A DNA stretch of 64,000 nucleotides. It comes from Butyricicoccus pullicaecorum DSM 23266 (lineage in GTDB: Bacteria; Bacillota; Clostridia; Oscillospirales; Butyricicoccaceae). The translations under genes were made by a program, and so were the position numbers. The DNA is taken from assembly GCF_900167005.1 (NCBI RefSeq), contig NZ_FUXW01000005.1:1-64000 (forward strand). Reading direction: 5' to 3'. The notes beneath the pieces were generated by a model, which was given only the letters and a program-made list of their open reading frames with translations, made no database searches and had not been told where the DNA came from. Of this stretch, positions 43,557-52,000 are shown in pieces (the first letter of the stretch is position 1; each line of letters starts with the position of its first letter).

Positions 43557-44729
43557 ATGGGTTTTCAGTTTGAAACAGGACTTGACAATGTAGTCAATAT
43601 CAAGGTCGTGGGTATCGGCGGCGGCGGCAACAACGCAGTCAACCGCATGATCTCGAGCGGCATCCAGGGCGTAGAGTTTATCGCCATCAACACCGACAAG
43701 CAGGCGCTGCAGTATTCGGGCGCACCGACCAAGATCCAGATCGGTGAGAAGATCACCAAGGGTCAGGGTGCAGGCTCCGATCCGATGCGCGGTCAGAAGG
43801 CTGCCGAGGAGAGCAAGGACGAGATCGCTTCCGCACTCGAAGGCGCTCACATGGTCTTCATCACCGCAGGCATGGGCGGCGGCACCGGCACGGGCGCAGC
43901 TCCGGTCGTTGCAGAGATCGCACGCTCTATGGGTATGCTGACCATTGGTGTCGTCACCCGTCCGTTCGCATTCGAGGGCAAGAAGCGTCTCGATCAGGCA
44001 CTCTACGGCATCGAGAACATGCGCGAGAACGTAGACTCCCTCGTCATCATCCCGAACGAGCGCCTCAAGTTCGTTTCTGAGCAGAAGATCACCTTCAAGA
44101 ACGCATTCGCCATCGCAGACGACGTACTGCGTCAGGCAGTTGCAAATATCTCCGAGCTCATCACCGTTCCGGGCTTCATCAACCTGGACTTCGCAGACGT
44201 TACCTCGGTCATGAAGGACGCAGGCTTCGCACACATCGGTACGGGCGCTGCAACCGGCAAGGACAAGGCAACCGAGGCAGCGCAGATGGCGATCTCCAGC
44301 CCGCTGCTTGAGACCTCGATCGACAACGCACGCGGTATCATCCTGTCCATCAGCGGTTCGTCCGACATCGGCCTCGAGGAGATCGAGACCGCAGCAGGCA
44401 TGGTACAGGCAGCTGCACATCCGGACGCACACATCATCTTCGGTGCATCCATCGACGAGGAACTGGACGACGAGCTGCGCGTTGTTGTTATCGCAACCGG
44501 CTTTGACACCGTTCCCGAGTCTGCTAAGGGTGTAGACGGCAGCATCGTTCCCCCCATCCGTGAGGGTGCAACCCCGGCACCGAACAGCGGTGCACAGCAG
44601 CAGACTGCATTCCAGTCTCCCTTCCGTGCGCAGCAGCCGACTGCACAGCAGCCTCAGCAGCCCACCCAGTCGGATATCGAGGATGACGCATTCAAGGCAA
44701 TCATCGATATCTTCAATCACAATAACTAA
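43557..44729 (+). CDS. ftsZ: cell division protein FtsZ
   Basis: 390 residues. Tubulin-like GTPase forming the division ring. [11 protein letters not shown] near 17-27, tubulin signature [10 protein letters not shown] near 104-113, T7 loop region [11 protein letters not shown] near 205-215. After a Gln-rich linker the protein ends [15 protein letters not shown], which lacks the usual D-I-P-x-F-L-R C-terminal peptide bound by FtsA and SepF. No ftsA is in the cluster. CGGAGG precedes ATG 43557. Confidence 0.97.
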   Translation: MGFQFETGLDNVVNIKVVGIGGGGNNAVNRMISSGIQGVEFIAINTDKQALQYSGAPTKIQIGEKITKGQGAGSDPMRGQKAAEESKDEIASALEGAHMVFITAGMGGGTGTGAAPVVAEIARSMGMLTIGVVTRPFAFEGKKRLDQALYGIENMRENVDSLVIIPNERLKFVSEQKITFKNAFAIADDVLRQAVANISELITVPGFINLDFADVTSVMKDAGFAHIGTGAATGKDKATEAAQMAISSPLLETSIDNARGIILSISGSSDIGLEEIETAAGMVQAAAHPDAHIIFGASIDEELDDELRVVVIATGFDTVPESAKGVDGSIVPPIREGATPAPNSGAQQQTAFQSPFRAQQPTAQQPQQPTQSDIEDDAFKAIIDIFNHNN

Positions 44730-44752
44730 GGACACTTTTCGCAGTGCATATA

Positions 44753-44787
44753 AAAAACAGCCCCCCTACAAAGAGGGCTGTTTTTGC
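44753..44787 (+). terminator. terminator after ftsZ
   Basis: 11-bp stem AAAAACAGCCC/GGGCTGTTTTT. It closes the dcw cluster. Confidence 0.9.
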
Positions 44788-44810
44788 CGCACGAGACCAG
44801 AGAAATGAAA

Positions 44811-44923
44811 GGATGTGATGGGTCCGTGAGCCCTGAACCGAGTCGAAAACGGAATCAGAATATGGTTTGCGGTGGGTCACATCCGAAGCACATGGAGTGA
44901 CCACCGCGGAAAGGCGGTTACTC
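44811..44923 (+). promoter_or_regulatory. structured leader of corA gene, riboswitch-like
   Basis: Two folds precede the start codon. First, a closed domain: GGATGTGA (44811-44818) pairs with TCACATCC (44877-44884), enclosing small stems GGG/CCC and AACC/GGTT. Second, a hairpin GAGTGACC (44895-44902) with GGTTACTC (44916-44923) whose loop holds the only candidate ribosome site (GGAAAGG) and which ends two bases before ATG 44925. This suits translational control. It does not match M-box or other metal riboswitch cores that I can recall. Confidence 0.5.
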
Positions 44924-44924
44924 T

Positions 44925-45869
44925 ATGATCGAATACTTTAAGTCGGACGCACGCTTGCTGAGTCCGCTGTACGAATTTGAGCCGGGGTGTTGGGTGAATC
45001 TGGTGCGCCCGACGAGCGAGGAGATCACTCACGTCCTGGCGACAACCGGCGTCGAGGAAGATTTCCTGCGCGCTGCGCTTGACCCGGAAGAGAGCTCCCG
45101 TGTCGAGCTCGAGGAAGATCAGACCCTGCTCATCGTTGACATTCCGACCCTGGAAGAGAGCAACGTGGAGCAGGACGAGTCTAAGATCTTCGGCACCCTG
45201 CCTATGGGCATCATTGTCCTGCCCAATACGGTCATCACCGTGTGCTTGCAGGACACCACCGTTCTGCGCGGTATCGCACAGAATAAGGTACGCGACATCC
45301 ACACGGCCATGCGCACCCGATTTGTCTTGCAGATTCTGCTGCGCGTCGCCGGTTTATTCCTGCGCAACCTGCGTATGATCGAGCGCGACTTTACCAAGAT
45401 CGAGCGCAGACTGTACGACTCGCTCAAGAATGAGGAGCTCATCCAGTTGCTCGGCCTGTCTAAATCGCTCGTTTACTTCTCCGCATCCCTGAAAGGCAAC
45501 GAAGTGACGATGGAGAAGATGCTGCGCGGACGCATTCTGAAGCTCTATGAGGACGACCGCGACCTGCTCGAGGACGCGCTCATTGAGATTCGTCAGGCAA
45601 TCGAGATGGCGGGCATCTACTCGAGCATTTTGGCCGGTACCATGGATGCTTACGCCTCGGTCGTGTCCAATAACCTGAATATTATCATGAAGGTTCTGAC
45701 CGTTATCACCATTATCATGACCATTCCGAATATTATCTTCGGTTTCTATGGCATGAATATTACCGGAAATGATTTGCCGTTTGCTTATTGGTGGTGGGTA
45801 CCGGTCGTGATCTCGATCGGCGGCTGTATCGGCGCATGGATTTACATGAAGCGTAAAGACCTCCTGTAA
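44925..45869 (+). CDS. corA: CorA-family divalent metal transporter
   Basis: 314 residues. An N-terminal cytoplasmic funnel domain (to about 250), a long stalk helix, then two membrane helices at the C-terminus with the selectivity motif GMN in GFYGMNITGN between them (near 275-278) and a basic end MKRKDLL. It would take up magnesium, or cobalt or nickel. Expression is probably controlled by the folded leader just upstream. Composite repeat copy 6 follows. Confidence 0.92.
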   Translation: MIEYFKSDARLLSPLYEFEPGCWVNLVRPTSEEITHVLATTGVEEDFLRAALDPEESSRVELEEDQTLLIVDIPTLEESNVEQDESKIFGTLPMGIIVLPNTVITVCLQDTTVLRGIAQNKVRDIHTAMRTRFVLQILLRVAGLFLRNLRMIERDFTKIERRLYDSLKNEELIQLLGLSKSLVYFSASLKGNEVTMEKMLRGRILKLYEDDRDLLEDALIEIRQAIEMAGIYSSILAGTMDAYASVVSNNLNIIMKVLTVITIIMTIPNIIFGFYGMNITGNDLPFAYWWWVPVVISIGGCIGAWIYMKRKDLL

Positions 45870-45887
45870 GAGAGGAAGCAATCCCGC

Positions 45888-46119
45888 CTGTAGGCCGAAA
45901 TGAAGCTTTCGCTCAAGCCTTTCTCGAAAGGCTTGCGGGTTCTCAGGGCAGAGCCCTGAGTCGGACTCCGCAGAGTCCGAAATTCCCCTCTTGAAACCCG
46001 GTGTTCGACCCGGGTTTCAATTAAACAAAACAAATCAAAAGACCGTCCTTTTGGACGGTCTTTTTTTTGCCCTACGCGCTCAGCGCGTTCATGAAAACCA
46101 ACCTGCCGGATTGGTTTTC
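45888..46119. repeat. composite palindromic element, copy 6
   Basis: G to A on plus after corA. G 45915-45934, F 45942-45960, E 45961-45980 (CGGACTC/GAGTCCG), D 45991-46020 (TGAAACCCGG arms), no C, a terminator hairpin A1 46037-46068 (GACCGTCC/GGACGGTC plus eight T), B 46074-46088 (ACGCGCT/AGCGCGT), A2 46093-46119 (AAAACCAA/TTGGTTTT). It has two A-type modules on either side of B, and lies between convergent genes. Confidence 0.85.
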
Positions 46120-46126
46120 CCAAAAT

Positions 46127-47269
46127 TTAACGTAACTTGTACTCCTTCCCGCAGACGATCACCGACTCAATCTGGTCTAAATCCTGCGGCACTGCAAAAC
46201 GTATACTGGTCGAAACATACGGCTCCTTGCCATCTGGCTGCCGGGTTTTAGAGTCAACCCCATCTTCACACGACGTGCCCGCACGCCAGCTGGAAACGAT
46301 GGACTTATCCGGCTGATACTCGTCATTGTAGCTCGGCCCAATAAATACCACACGACCATCCTTGTACTTCAAATGCAGGTCAAAATCGCAGTCACAAGTC
46401 GTATTTTCCAGCGTACCTTGCGCAATCAGCGGACGCGCAGCGGGTAACAGATATTCCGGGTGCGTCGGAACCACCCAGCCGTGATTGTAGCACGAACCGC
46501 CTTCCACCCGGACGGTCACCGCCAAGGGAGAAATGGAAAGATCGGTCAGCGTTGCCGTTCTGCCATAAATATCCACAGCCGAACCATCTGCCAGCGCAAT
46601 CGTGGACGTAATTTCGATGGGAATGCCGGTGATCTGTACCGGTTCATAGGTTTCAGTTGCCCAGTTATTTGCACGGAACAGCGATTTTTCGGAAGTTTCA
46701 ATGTCCCAGATGGTCAGATCGAAGGTCATGCCGTCTTTCAGATTTCCCATCGTTGCCGTGATGACAAAGGGCAAATGGTTGCCGCCCTGGTATTGTTCGG
46801 GCACAAATTCGGCCTTGTAGCTGCTGAACGTGTTGTGCGGCGTGTGGTCGGAGGTGAAAAACTCCCAGTCGAAATTCAGCTCGGGTACATCCTCCGGGTT
46901 GACGACCGTGCCCTCGGGTGCTTGGACATCGAGCGCGACATAGAGCGTCACCGAATCGGCCAGACAGTCGGTGACGGTGAACGTCCAGCCCTGCTGGGTG
47001 ACCGACTTCCCGACGGGGTAGGACTGAACCGGCATCCCAAAGAACGCCCGCAGCGTATCTCCAAAAGCCGGAACGGCAGCAGCGGTGAGCATGGTGACGG
47101 CGAGTGCTGCCGCGAGCGCACCGCAGACCGCTCTGCGCACGCGGTGTCGTTTGGATTTATGTGCATGCTGGGGCGCAGACTGCGCGGCTTGCCGCAGTCT
47201 GGCAGACAGTTCCTGCTTTTCCTCCGGGGTGAAGCGCACCTCATTTATGGCGTCAGTATAGCGTTTCAT
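46127..47269 (-). CDS. DUF4179-type membrane protein, probable anti-sigma partner
   Basis: 380 residues. An N-terminal cytoplasmic segment (RFTPEEKQELSARLRQAAQ near 12-30) of the kind that binds the partner sigma factor, a membrane helix near 48-69, and a large extracellular beta-rich DUF4179-like domain. Its start overlaps the sigma gene by 17 bp. Family context suggests it holds the sigma factor inactive until an envelope signal arrives; the signal is unknown. Confidence 0.82.
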   Translation of the reverse strand: MKRYTDAINEVRFTPEEKQELSARLRQAAQSAPQHAHKSKRHRVRRAVCGALAAALAVTMLTAAAVPAFGDTLRAFFGMPVQSYPVGKSVTQQGWTFTVTDCLADSVTLYVALDVQAPEGTVVNPEDVPELNFDWEFFTSDHTPHNTFSSYKAEFVPEQYQGGNHLPFVITATMGNLKDGMTFDLTIWDIETSEKSLFRANNWATETYEPVQITGIPIEITSTIALADGSAVDIYGRTATLTDLSISPLAVTVRVEGGSCYNHGWVVPTHPEYLLPAARPLIAQGTLENTTCDCDFDLHLKYKDGRVVFIGPSYNDEYQPDKSIVSSWRAGTSCEDGVDSKTRQPDGKEPYVSTSIRFAVPQDLDQIESVIVCGKEYKLR

Positions 47270-47753
47270 ATCCGTATCCCTCCAATTCGTGTTTGAGTTT
47301 ATCCCGTGCGCGGCTCAGGCGTTTGCGCACCGCAGCGGGAGAGATACCGAGCAGGTCGGCAATCTCGTTTGTGTCGTAGCCCTCGTAGTAATACAGGTGG
47401 ATGACTTCCCGATCTCGCAGCGGCAGCGCCTGCACGGTGCGCAGCAGGGTATCGTCCGGGTCGGGAGACGCGGGTGCGGCGATGTGGGAAGCGTGGTCGA
47501 GGGCGGTGTGCTTGCGCCGCCATGCGCTTTTGAGCAGGTCTTTGCAGGCGTTGATTGTGGTACGCAGGACGTAAGCGCGTTCGGCGGCGGGTGAGTCGAA
47601 GTTGAGGTCGGATTGCAGCAGGCGGCAGAAGACATCCTGACAGATATCCTGTGCATCGGCGCGGGACAGGGAATAGGTCATTGCAAGGCGCAGGATGGTA
47701 TCGGCGTAGCGTGCGACAAAGGCGTCGGCCTCATCGGGTGATTTCCAGAGCAT
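47253..47753 (-). CDS. ECF-type RNA polymerase sigma factor
   Basis: 166 residues. Sigma region 2 at about 12-75 (ICQDVFCRLLQS core) and region 4 at about 105-160 (LPLRDREVIHLYYYEGYDTNEIADLL, then AAVRKRLSRARDKLK helix-turn-helix). ATG 47753 follows AAAGGAGGG; the longer in-frame upstream stretch has no sigma features. It forms an operon with the overlapping DUF4179 gene, and a possible self-recognised promoter lies just upstream. Confidence 0.9.
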   Translation of the reverse strand: MLWKSPDEADAFVARYADTILRLAMTYSLSRADAQDICQDVFCRLLQSDLNFDSPAAERAYVLRTTINACKDLLKSAWRRKHTALDHASHIAAPASPDPDDTLLRTVQALPLRDREVIHLYYYEGYDTNEIADLLGISPAAVRKRLSRARDKLKHELEGYGYETLY

Positions 47754-47778
47754 AAAGGTCTCCCTCCTTTCTGTAATA

Positions 47779-47806
47779 GAGACGAGGCAGGTGGGGGAAG
47801 TGTGAC
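47779..47806 (-). promoter_or_regulatory. possible autoregulatory ECF promoter
   Basis: On the minus strand GTCACAC, 15-bp spacer, CGTCTC. CGTC is a common ECF -10 core, and the region lacks a sigma-A promoter. It starts only about 25-30 bases before the sigma gene ATG. Confidence 0.45.
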
Positions 47807-47831
47807 GGGGAGGAATGGGGGAAAGTAAGAG

Positions 47832-48180
47832 AAAAAAACAGACTGTCAAAGCAGACAGTCTGTTTTTATGAGCGCACTAAGTGCGAGGGGGAGTCTTGCC
47901 GCCCACTCGTTTATCCGCGCACAGCGCGGGTATAAGGATAGTGACCTACGGGCTTTGGGCGGCGCTTTTAATTATTTTTGGTTGAAACCCGGGGCGGACA
48001 CCGGGTTTCAAAAGGGGGATTTCGTGTCCTGCGGGACACGACTCAGGGCGACGGTGCCTACGTGTTAGGGACTTGGCCGAACAAGTCGGCCACAGCCTTG
48101 CGGGAAAACGCCCCACAGGGGCCTTTTCGGATTCCGCAAGGTTCGAGAAAGGCTTGAGCGAAAGCTTCAATATGGGTGCG
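47832..48180. repeat. composite palindromic element, copy 9, enlarged
   Basis: G to A along the minus strand behind the HAD phosphatase stop. A 47832-47867 (ACAGACTGTC/GACAGTCTGT, T runs on both strands, a terminator), B 47873-47885 (CGCAC/GTGCG), C arms GCCGCCC 47898-47904 and GGGCGGC 47957-47963 split by element H, D 47982-48011 (TGAAACCCGG arms), E 48022-48041 (CGTGTCC/GGACACG). F and G are broken by an insert with stems GGCCGA/TCGGCC (48075-48091), GCCCC/GGGGC and CCTTGCGG/CCGCAAGG (48096-48141). Confidence 0.8.
47904..47956. repeat. nested element H, copy b
   Basis: Nearly the same about-50-bp sequence as 4998-5050 (CACTC...ATCC...CGCGCACAGCGCG...GGAT-AGTG...CCTACGGGC). Here it lies exactly in the loop of module C. 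Confidence 0.75.
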
Positions 48181-48189
48181 GTGCAGGGG

Positions 48190-48984
48190 TTAGCCGGGGA
48201 TTTCACCGACGCCGCTGAGGATATGACGCGGGCGGTAAGCGTAATTTTCGACTTCCTCGCGGGTGGTGCAGCCGGACAGGACCAGAACAGTATCCAGACC
48301 GGTTTCCACGCCTGCGACGATATCGGTATCCATGCGGTCACCGATCATAGCAGCCTCATTGGAGTGCACGCCGAGCAGGCGCAGGCCGGTGCGCATCATG
48401 AGGGGATTGGGTTTACCGACGTAGTAAGCCTGCTTACCGGTTGCCAGCTCAATGGGAGCGACCAGCGCACGGCAAGCGGGGATGATACCGCGTTCCGAGG
48501 GGCCGGTGAGGTCGGAGTTGGTTGCGATCAGGCGTGCGCCGCGCTGGATATAGCCGACGGCCTTGAGGATGGTCTCGTAGTTGTAGCCGGTGGTCTCGCC
48601 TGCGATGACGTAGTCGGGGTCAACGTCGTTCATGGTGATACCGGCGTCGTAGAGTGCATTGAGCAGGCCGGGTGCACCGATGACGTAAGCCGTACAGCCG
48701 GGGGACTGGTTTTTGAGAAAGGCAGCGGTTGCCAGAGCGCTGGTGTAGAAGTGGTCTTCGCTGACGTCCAGACCCATGCGTGCAAGTTTCTGCTGCAATT
48801 CACGGGGCGAGCGCTCGCTGGAGTTTGTCAGGAACAGGAAGCTTTTGCCTTCGCGGTTGAGCCAGTCCACAAATTCCTTGACACCGGGCAGCAGACGGTT
48901 GCCGTGATAGATCACGCCGTCCATGTCGCAGATGAAGCCTTTTTTCTGTCGCAGCTCTTCGAGCGATTCAAACGGTTCGGTCAT
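48190..48984 (-). CDS. HAD-IIA family phosphatase (NagD-like)
   Basis: 264 residues. HAD motif I CDMDGVIYHG near 19-28, motif II FLTNSS near 51-56, motif III lysine in GKPNP near 185-189 and motif IV GDRMDTDI near 211-218, with the C2 cap typical of NagD, AraL and phosphoglycolate-type phosphatases. Substrate unknown; probably a housekeeping sugar phosphate phosphatase. AAGGAG precedes ATG 48984, and a promoter lies at 49043-49071. Confidence 0.9.
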   Translation of the reverse strand: MTEPFESLEELRQKKGFICDMDGVIYHGNRLLPGVKEFVDWLNREGKSFLFLTNSSERSPRELQQKLARMGLDVSEDHFYTSALATAAFLKNQSPGCTAYVIGAPGLLNALYDAGITMNDVDPDYVIAGETTGYNYETILKAVGYIQRGARLIATNSDLTGPSERGIIPACRALVAPIELATGKQAYYVGKPNPLMMRTGLRLLGVHSNEAAMIGDRMDTDIVAGVETGLDTVLVLSGCTTREEVENYAYRPRHILSGVGEIPG

Positions 48985-49042
48985 GGGTAGGTACTCCTTA
49001 TCTTATATCTTAATCTTTTTGAGATACATGTCTCCAGATTCT

Positions 49043-49071
49043 ATTATGCAGGGAAGGCGCATAGAAATCAA
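49043..49071 (-). promoter_or_regulatory. promoter of HAD phosphatase gene
   Basis: On the minus strand: TTGATT, 17-bp spacer, CATAAT. Confidence 0.6.
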
Positions 49072-49100
49072 GCAAATCTGGGTAAAATTTACGGGACAGA

Positions 49101-50363
49101 TCAGATATTGCGGCGATATTTTCCCCAGCGGCGGATGCCGGAGAGCGAGGTCAGCAGGGTGATGACGGCGAACACCAGCAAGAAGGTCATGGCAGCCGTC
49201 CAGCCCCAGCGCTCGGAGAAGAAGCCGATGCCGTAGGAGGACAGCGCCGAGCCGAGGTAGCAGGCACTGTTGAAGATGCCGGTGACCGAGGAGGCGCGGC
49301 CAATTGCGCCGAAGTGGATGGGCATGAGGTTGATAATCATGAGATTTGCGCCGACCAGAGCAGTGGAGGACAGTGTCATCAGGACGAGCGAGACCACGGC
49401 GTTGTCCATACCGGTCAGGCACAGGACGGCCAGCGCACCACCGGCGACCGCCATGAAGCAGGCCGTACCGGCGAGCTCGTTGCGGATGAAACGACCGGCG
49501 ATCCATTTGGACAGATAGACGCCGATGAGGTTAAAGACGGGCAGCACGATGGACAGTGCGACCGACAGCGACGCGCCGAGCGAGAAGCACTCGTCAAGGT
49601 AGGTGGGCATCCAGCTCTGGATACCGTCGCGCAGCAGGCCGAGCGAGACCGCACCCAGCACGGTCAGCAGCGTACCGGACACGATCAGCGTGCGAATCAG
49701 GCTGCCCTGTGCGGCGTTTTCCACCTGCGTCAGGGTGATTTCCTCGATTTCACCGCGCTGTTCGGTCTCGCGCTCATAGAACGACATGCGTACCCAGAAG
49801 AACGCAGCCGAAATGAGCATGATGAGGCTGGACAGCAGGAAGTCGGCGCGCCAGCCGGTAAAGTGCAGCAGGGCGGAGGCGAAGAGGTAGGTGAGAATGG
49901 TTGCGATCGGGTAGGTTGCCGCACCGTTTGCGCAGGCGCGTTTGCGGTGGGTCGGCGGAATCATTTCGGAAAAGACGCGGGCAGCGGGTGACCAGAGCAT
50001 AGACTGGAACACGCCGTTGAGCGTCCACAGGGTGAGCATGACCGGGTAGGACGCGCCGGACAGACCCATGCCGAGGTTGAGCACAGCCGAGCCGATGATA
50101 CCGGTGAAGATGAGCTTTTTGGGTGAAATGCGGTCGCCGAGGAAGCCGGAGAGCAGCTGACAGACGCCGTAGACGACGAAAAACATCGTACCGATCAGAC
50201 CGGCCTGAGACTTGCCCAGACCTTCCTGTGCGATCAGATCGGCCATGACCGCGGCATAGCTCATGCGGCCGAACAGACCGGCGATGTAAGCACCGGCCGT
50301 CAGGCAGAACAGACGGTTGGCGTAGCGCGGCGGACACACGCGCCGCGTGCGAGTTGGTGACAT
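49101..50363 (-). CDS. MFS transporter (OPA-like)
   Basis: 420 residues and about twelve membrane helices in two halves, with the loop 2-3 signature GFLGDRISPKK near 73-83. The overall pattern and the helix-4/5 loop R..A..NGAATYPIA recall the organophosphate:phosphate (GlpT/UhpC-like) branch. Substrate not determinable. It is divergent from yaaA, with its own promoter (50403-50431). No sugar-phosphate operon is adjacent. Confidence 0.82.
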   Translation of the reverse strand: MSPTRTRRVCPPRYANRLFCLTAGAYIAGLFGRMSYAAVMADLIAQEGLGKSQAGLIGTMFFVVYGVCQLLSGFLGDRISPKKLIFTGIIGSAVLNLGMGLSGASYPVMLTLWTLNGVFQSMLWSPAARVFSEMIPPTHRKRACANGAATYPIATILTYLFASALLHFTGWRADFLLSSLIMLISAAFFWVRMSFYERETEQRGEIEEITLTQVENAAQGSLIRTLIVSGTLLTVLGAVSLGLLRDGIQSWMPTYLDECFSLGASLSVALSIVLPVFNLIGVYLSKWIAGRFIRNELAGTACFMAVAGGALAVLCLTGMDNAVVSLVLMTLSSTALVGANLMIINLMPIHFGAIGRASSVTGIFNSACYLGSALSSYGIGFFSERWGWTAAMTFLLVFAVITLLTSLSGIRRWGKYRRNI

Positions 50364-50402
50364 AACGGAACAATCCCCCTTGTTTTTTTGCGCTTATTTG
50401 CA

Positions 50403-50431
50403 ATTGTATCACTGTGACCGGGGACTGTCCA
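50403..50431 (-). promoter_or_regulatory. promoter of MFS gene
   Basis: On the minus strand: TGGACA, 17-bp spacer, TACAAT. Confidence 0.6.
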
Positions 50432-50604
50432 CAAGGGAACGCAGGAAAGCCGGAAAAAACCGGAAGAATGCCGGAAAAAATGAAGCAGATCGGCGGCTGA
50501 AAGAACGGCAGTTGAAAAATACAACCGATTTGTATACTTTTCGCAAGAGGGAAGAAATCAACAATACCTATATAATATGCCGTGAATGAAGGGGGGTGGG
50601 CTAC

Positions 50605-50633
50605 TTGAAATTTTGTGGTAAAACGGATACAAT
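50605..50633 (+). promoter_or_regulatory. promoter of yaaA
   Basis: TTGAAA, 17-bp spacer, TACAAT. No PerR or OxyR-type box was recognised. Confidence 0.65.
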
Positions 50634-50700
50634 AAAAAATGTGTACGGAAGTATACGGCAATGGGAAGCATTGTCAAATTCAAAGAAAGGAAGCGGAAGT

Positions 50701-51435
50701 ATGATCGCAATCTTATCCCCGGCAAAAAATATGCGTTCGGCGCCGGAGCGCGCGCTTCCGACGACCAGACCCCAGCGCGGACAGGAGGCCGAAGAACTGG
50801 CAGACGTTCTGTGCGCCATGCCCGCCTATGAACTGGAAAGCACCATGCAGATCAGTCCCGCGCTTGCGCTCCGTGCAGCGGCCGATTTTGCGGCCTGGAC
50901 GCCGGAGGGCGGAGACCCGGCCATTCTGGCCTATGATGGACTGGCTTATAAATATCTGGACGCGGACAGCCTGACCGACGACGATCTGTGCTTTGCGCAG
51001 AACCATCTGCGCCACATGTCGGCGCTCTACGGTGCGCTCAGACCGCTTGATGTCATCCATCCCTATCGTCTGGAGATGTCACGCCGTCCGCGCGGCATGA
51101 ATCTGTATAAATTCTGGGGCAGCAAGCTCCGGGATGACCTGTATGCCGAGACCGATCTCGTAATCAATCTGGCCTCGAGCGAGTACAGCCGTGCGGTATC
51201 CAAGCAGCTCAAGCCGGGCGACCGGTTTCTGACCTGTGAGTTTTTGTCCGAGCGCGGCGGCAAGCTGCGCTGTCTGGCGGCCAATGCCAAGATGGCACGC
51301 GGCGCGATGGCACGGTATATCATCCAGAACCGCATCGACCGGCAGGAAGACCTGACCGGATTTGACGAACTGGGCTTTGCGTTTGCGCCCAGCCTGTCCA
51401 ACGATGCGGTGTACACCTATGTACAACAGCTTTGA
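50701..51435 (+). CDS. yaaA: peroxide stress protein YaaA
   Basis: 244 residues of the YaaA (DUF328) family, which limits intracellular iron and damage during peroxide stress in E. coli. Signatures: ILSPAKNM at 4-11, YDGLAYKYLDA near 80-90, LRPLDVIHPYRLEM near 115-128 and FWGSKL near 138-143. GAAAGGAAGCGG precedes ATG 50701. The next gene, a peroxiredoxin, follows 18 bp later, making a plausible oxidative stress operon. Confidence 0.92.
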   Translation: MIAILSPAKNMRSAPERALPTTRPQRGQEAEELADVLCAMPAYELESTMQISPALALRAAADFAAWTPEGGDPAILAYDGLAYKYLDADSLTDDDLCFAQNHLRHMSALYGALRPLDVIHPYRLEMSRRPRGMNLYKFWGSKLRDDLYAETDLVINLASSEYSRAVSKQLKPGDRFLTCEFLSERGGKLRCLAANAKMARGAMARYIIQNRIDRQEDLTGFDELGFAFAPSLSNDAVYTYVQQL

Positions 51436-51453
51436 CCGTAGGAGGGAACTAAG

Positions 51454-51915
51454 ATGCTGCAGGTAGGCACAAAAGCACCGGCCTTTACGCTGCCGGATGC
51501 ACAGGGGAATCTGATTTCGTCGGAGACATTCGCAGGCAAGCGATGGGTGCTCTATTTTTATCCCAAGGATTCTACGCCCGGATGCACCAAGCAGGCGTGC
51601 GCGTTCGCGGCGGCACATGGAGCGTATGAAGCACTGGGCGTGCCGGTCGTCGGCGTGTCCAAGGACTCGCAGAAGAGCCACCAGCGCTTTGCTGAGAAGA
51701 ACGAACTGCCGTTTTTGCTGCTGTCCGACCCTGAACTGACCGCTATTCAGGCGTATGACGTGTGGAAGGAAAAGAAGCTCTACGGCAAGACCTCGATGGG
51801 CGTTGTGCGCACGACTTACGTGATCGGCCCGGACGGTGTGATCGAGTGGGCAGGCGAAAAGGTCAAGCCCGACCAGAACGCACAGCAGATTTTGGACTTT
51901 TTAACCGGAAAATAA
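51454..51915 (+). CDS. bcp: thioredoxin-dependent peroxiredoxin (Bcp/PrxQ)
   Basis: 153 residues. Reduces hydrogen peroxide and organic peroxides. FYPKDSTPGCTKQAC near 35-49 holds the peroxidatic cysteine (44) and the resolving cysteine five residues later (49), the atypical two-Cys PrxQ arrangement. VRTTYVIGPDGVI near 117-129 is typical. GTAGGAGGG precedes ATG. Probably co-transcribed with yaaA. Confidence 0.94.
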   Translation: MLQVGTKAPAFTLPDAQGNLISSETFAGKRWVLYFYPKDSTPGCTKQACAFAAAHGAYEALGVPVVGVSKDSQKSHQRFAEKNELPFLLLSDPELTAIQAYDVWKEKKLYGKTSMGVVRTTYVIGPDGVIEWAGEKVKPDQNAQQILDFLTGK

Positions 51916-51926
51916 GCGTTCAGCCC

Positions 51927-51956
51927 TTGCGAAACGCGGTTCGGATGGGTTAAAAT
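51927..51956 (+). promoter_or_regulatory. promoter of marR-type gene
   Basis: TTGCGA, 18-bp spacer, TAAAAT, 45 nt before the start codon. Confidence 0.6.
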
Positions 51957-52000
51957 AGAGGAAAGAACCGTTGGGAGAAACAACAGAGGGGGACTTCCGA

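Noticed and set aside
44811-44923. M-box, fluoride, Mn2+ (yybP-ykoY) or NiCo riboswitch
   Set aside because: The conserved cores I know for these classes could not be found in the leader; only the general riboswitch-like layout remains.
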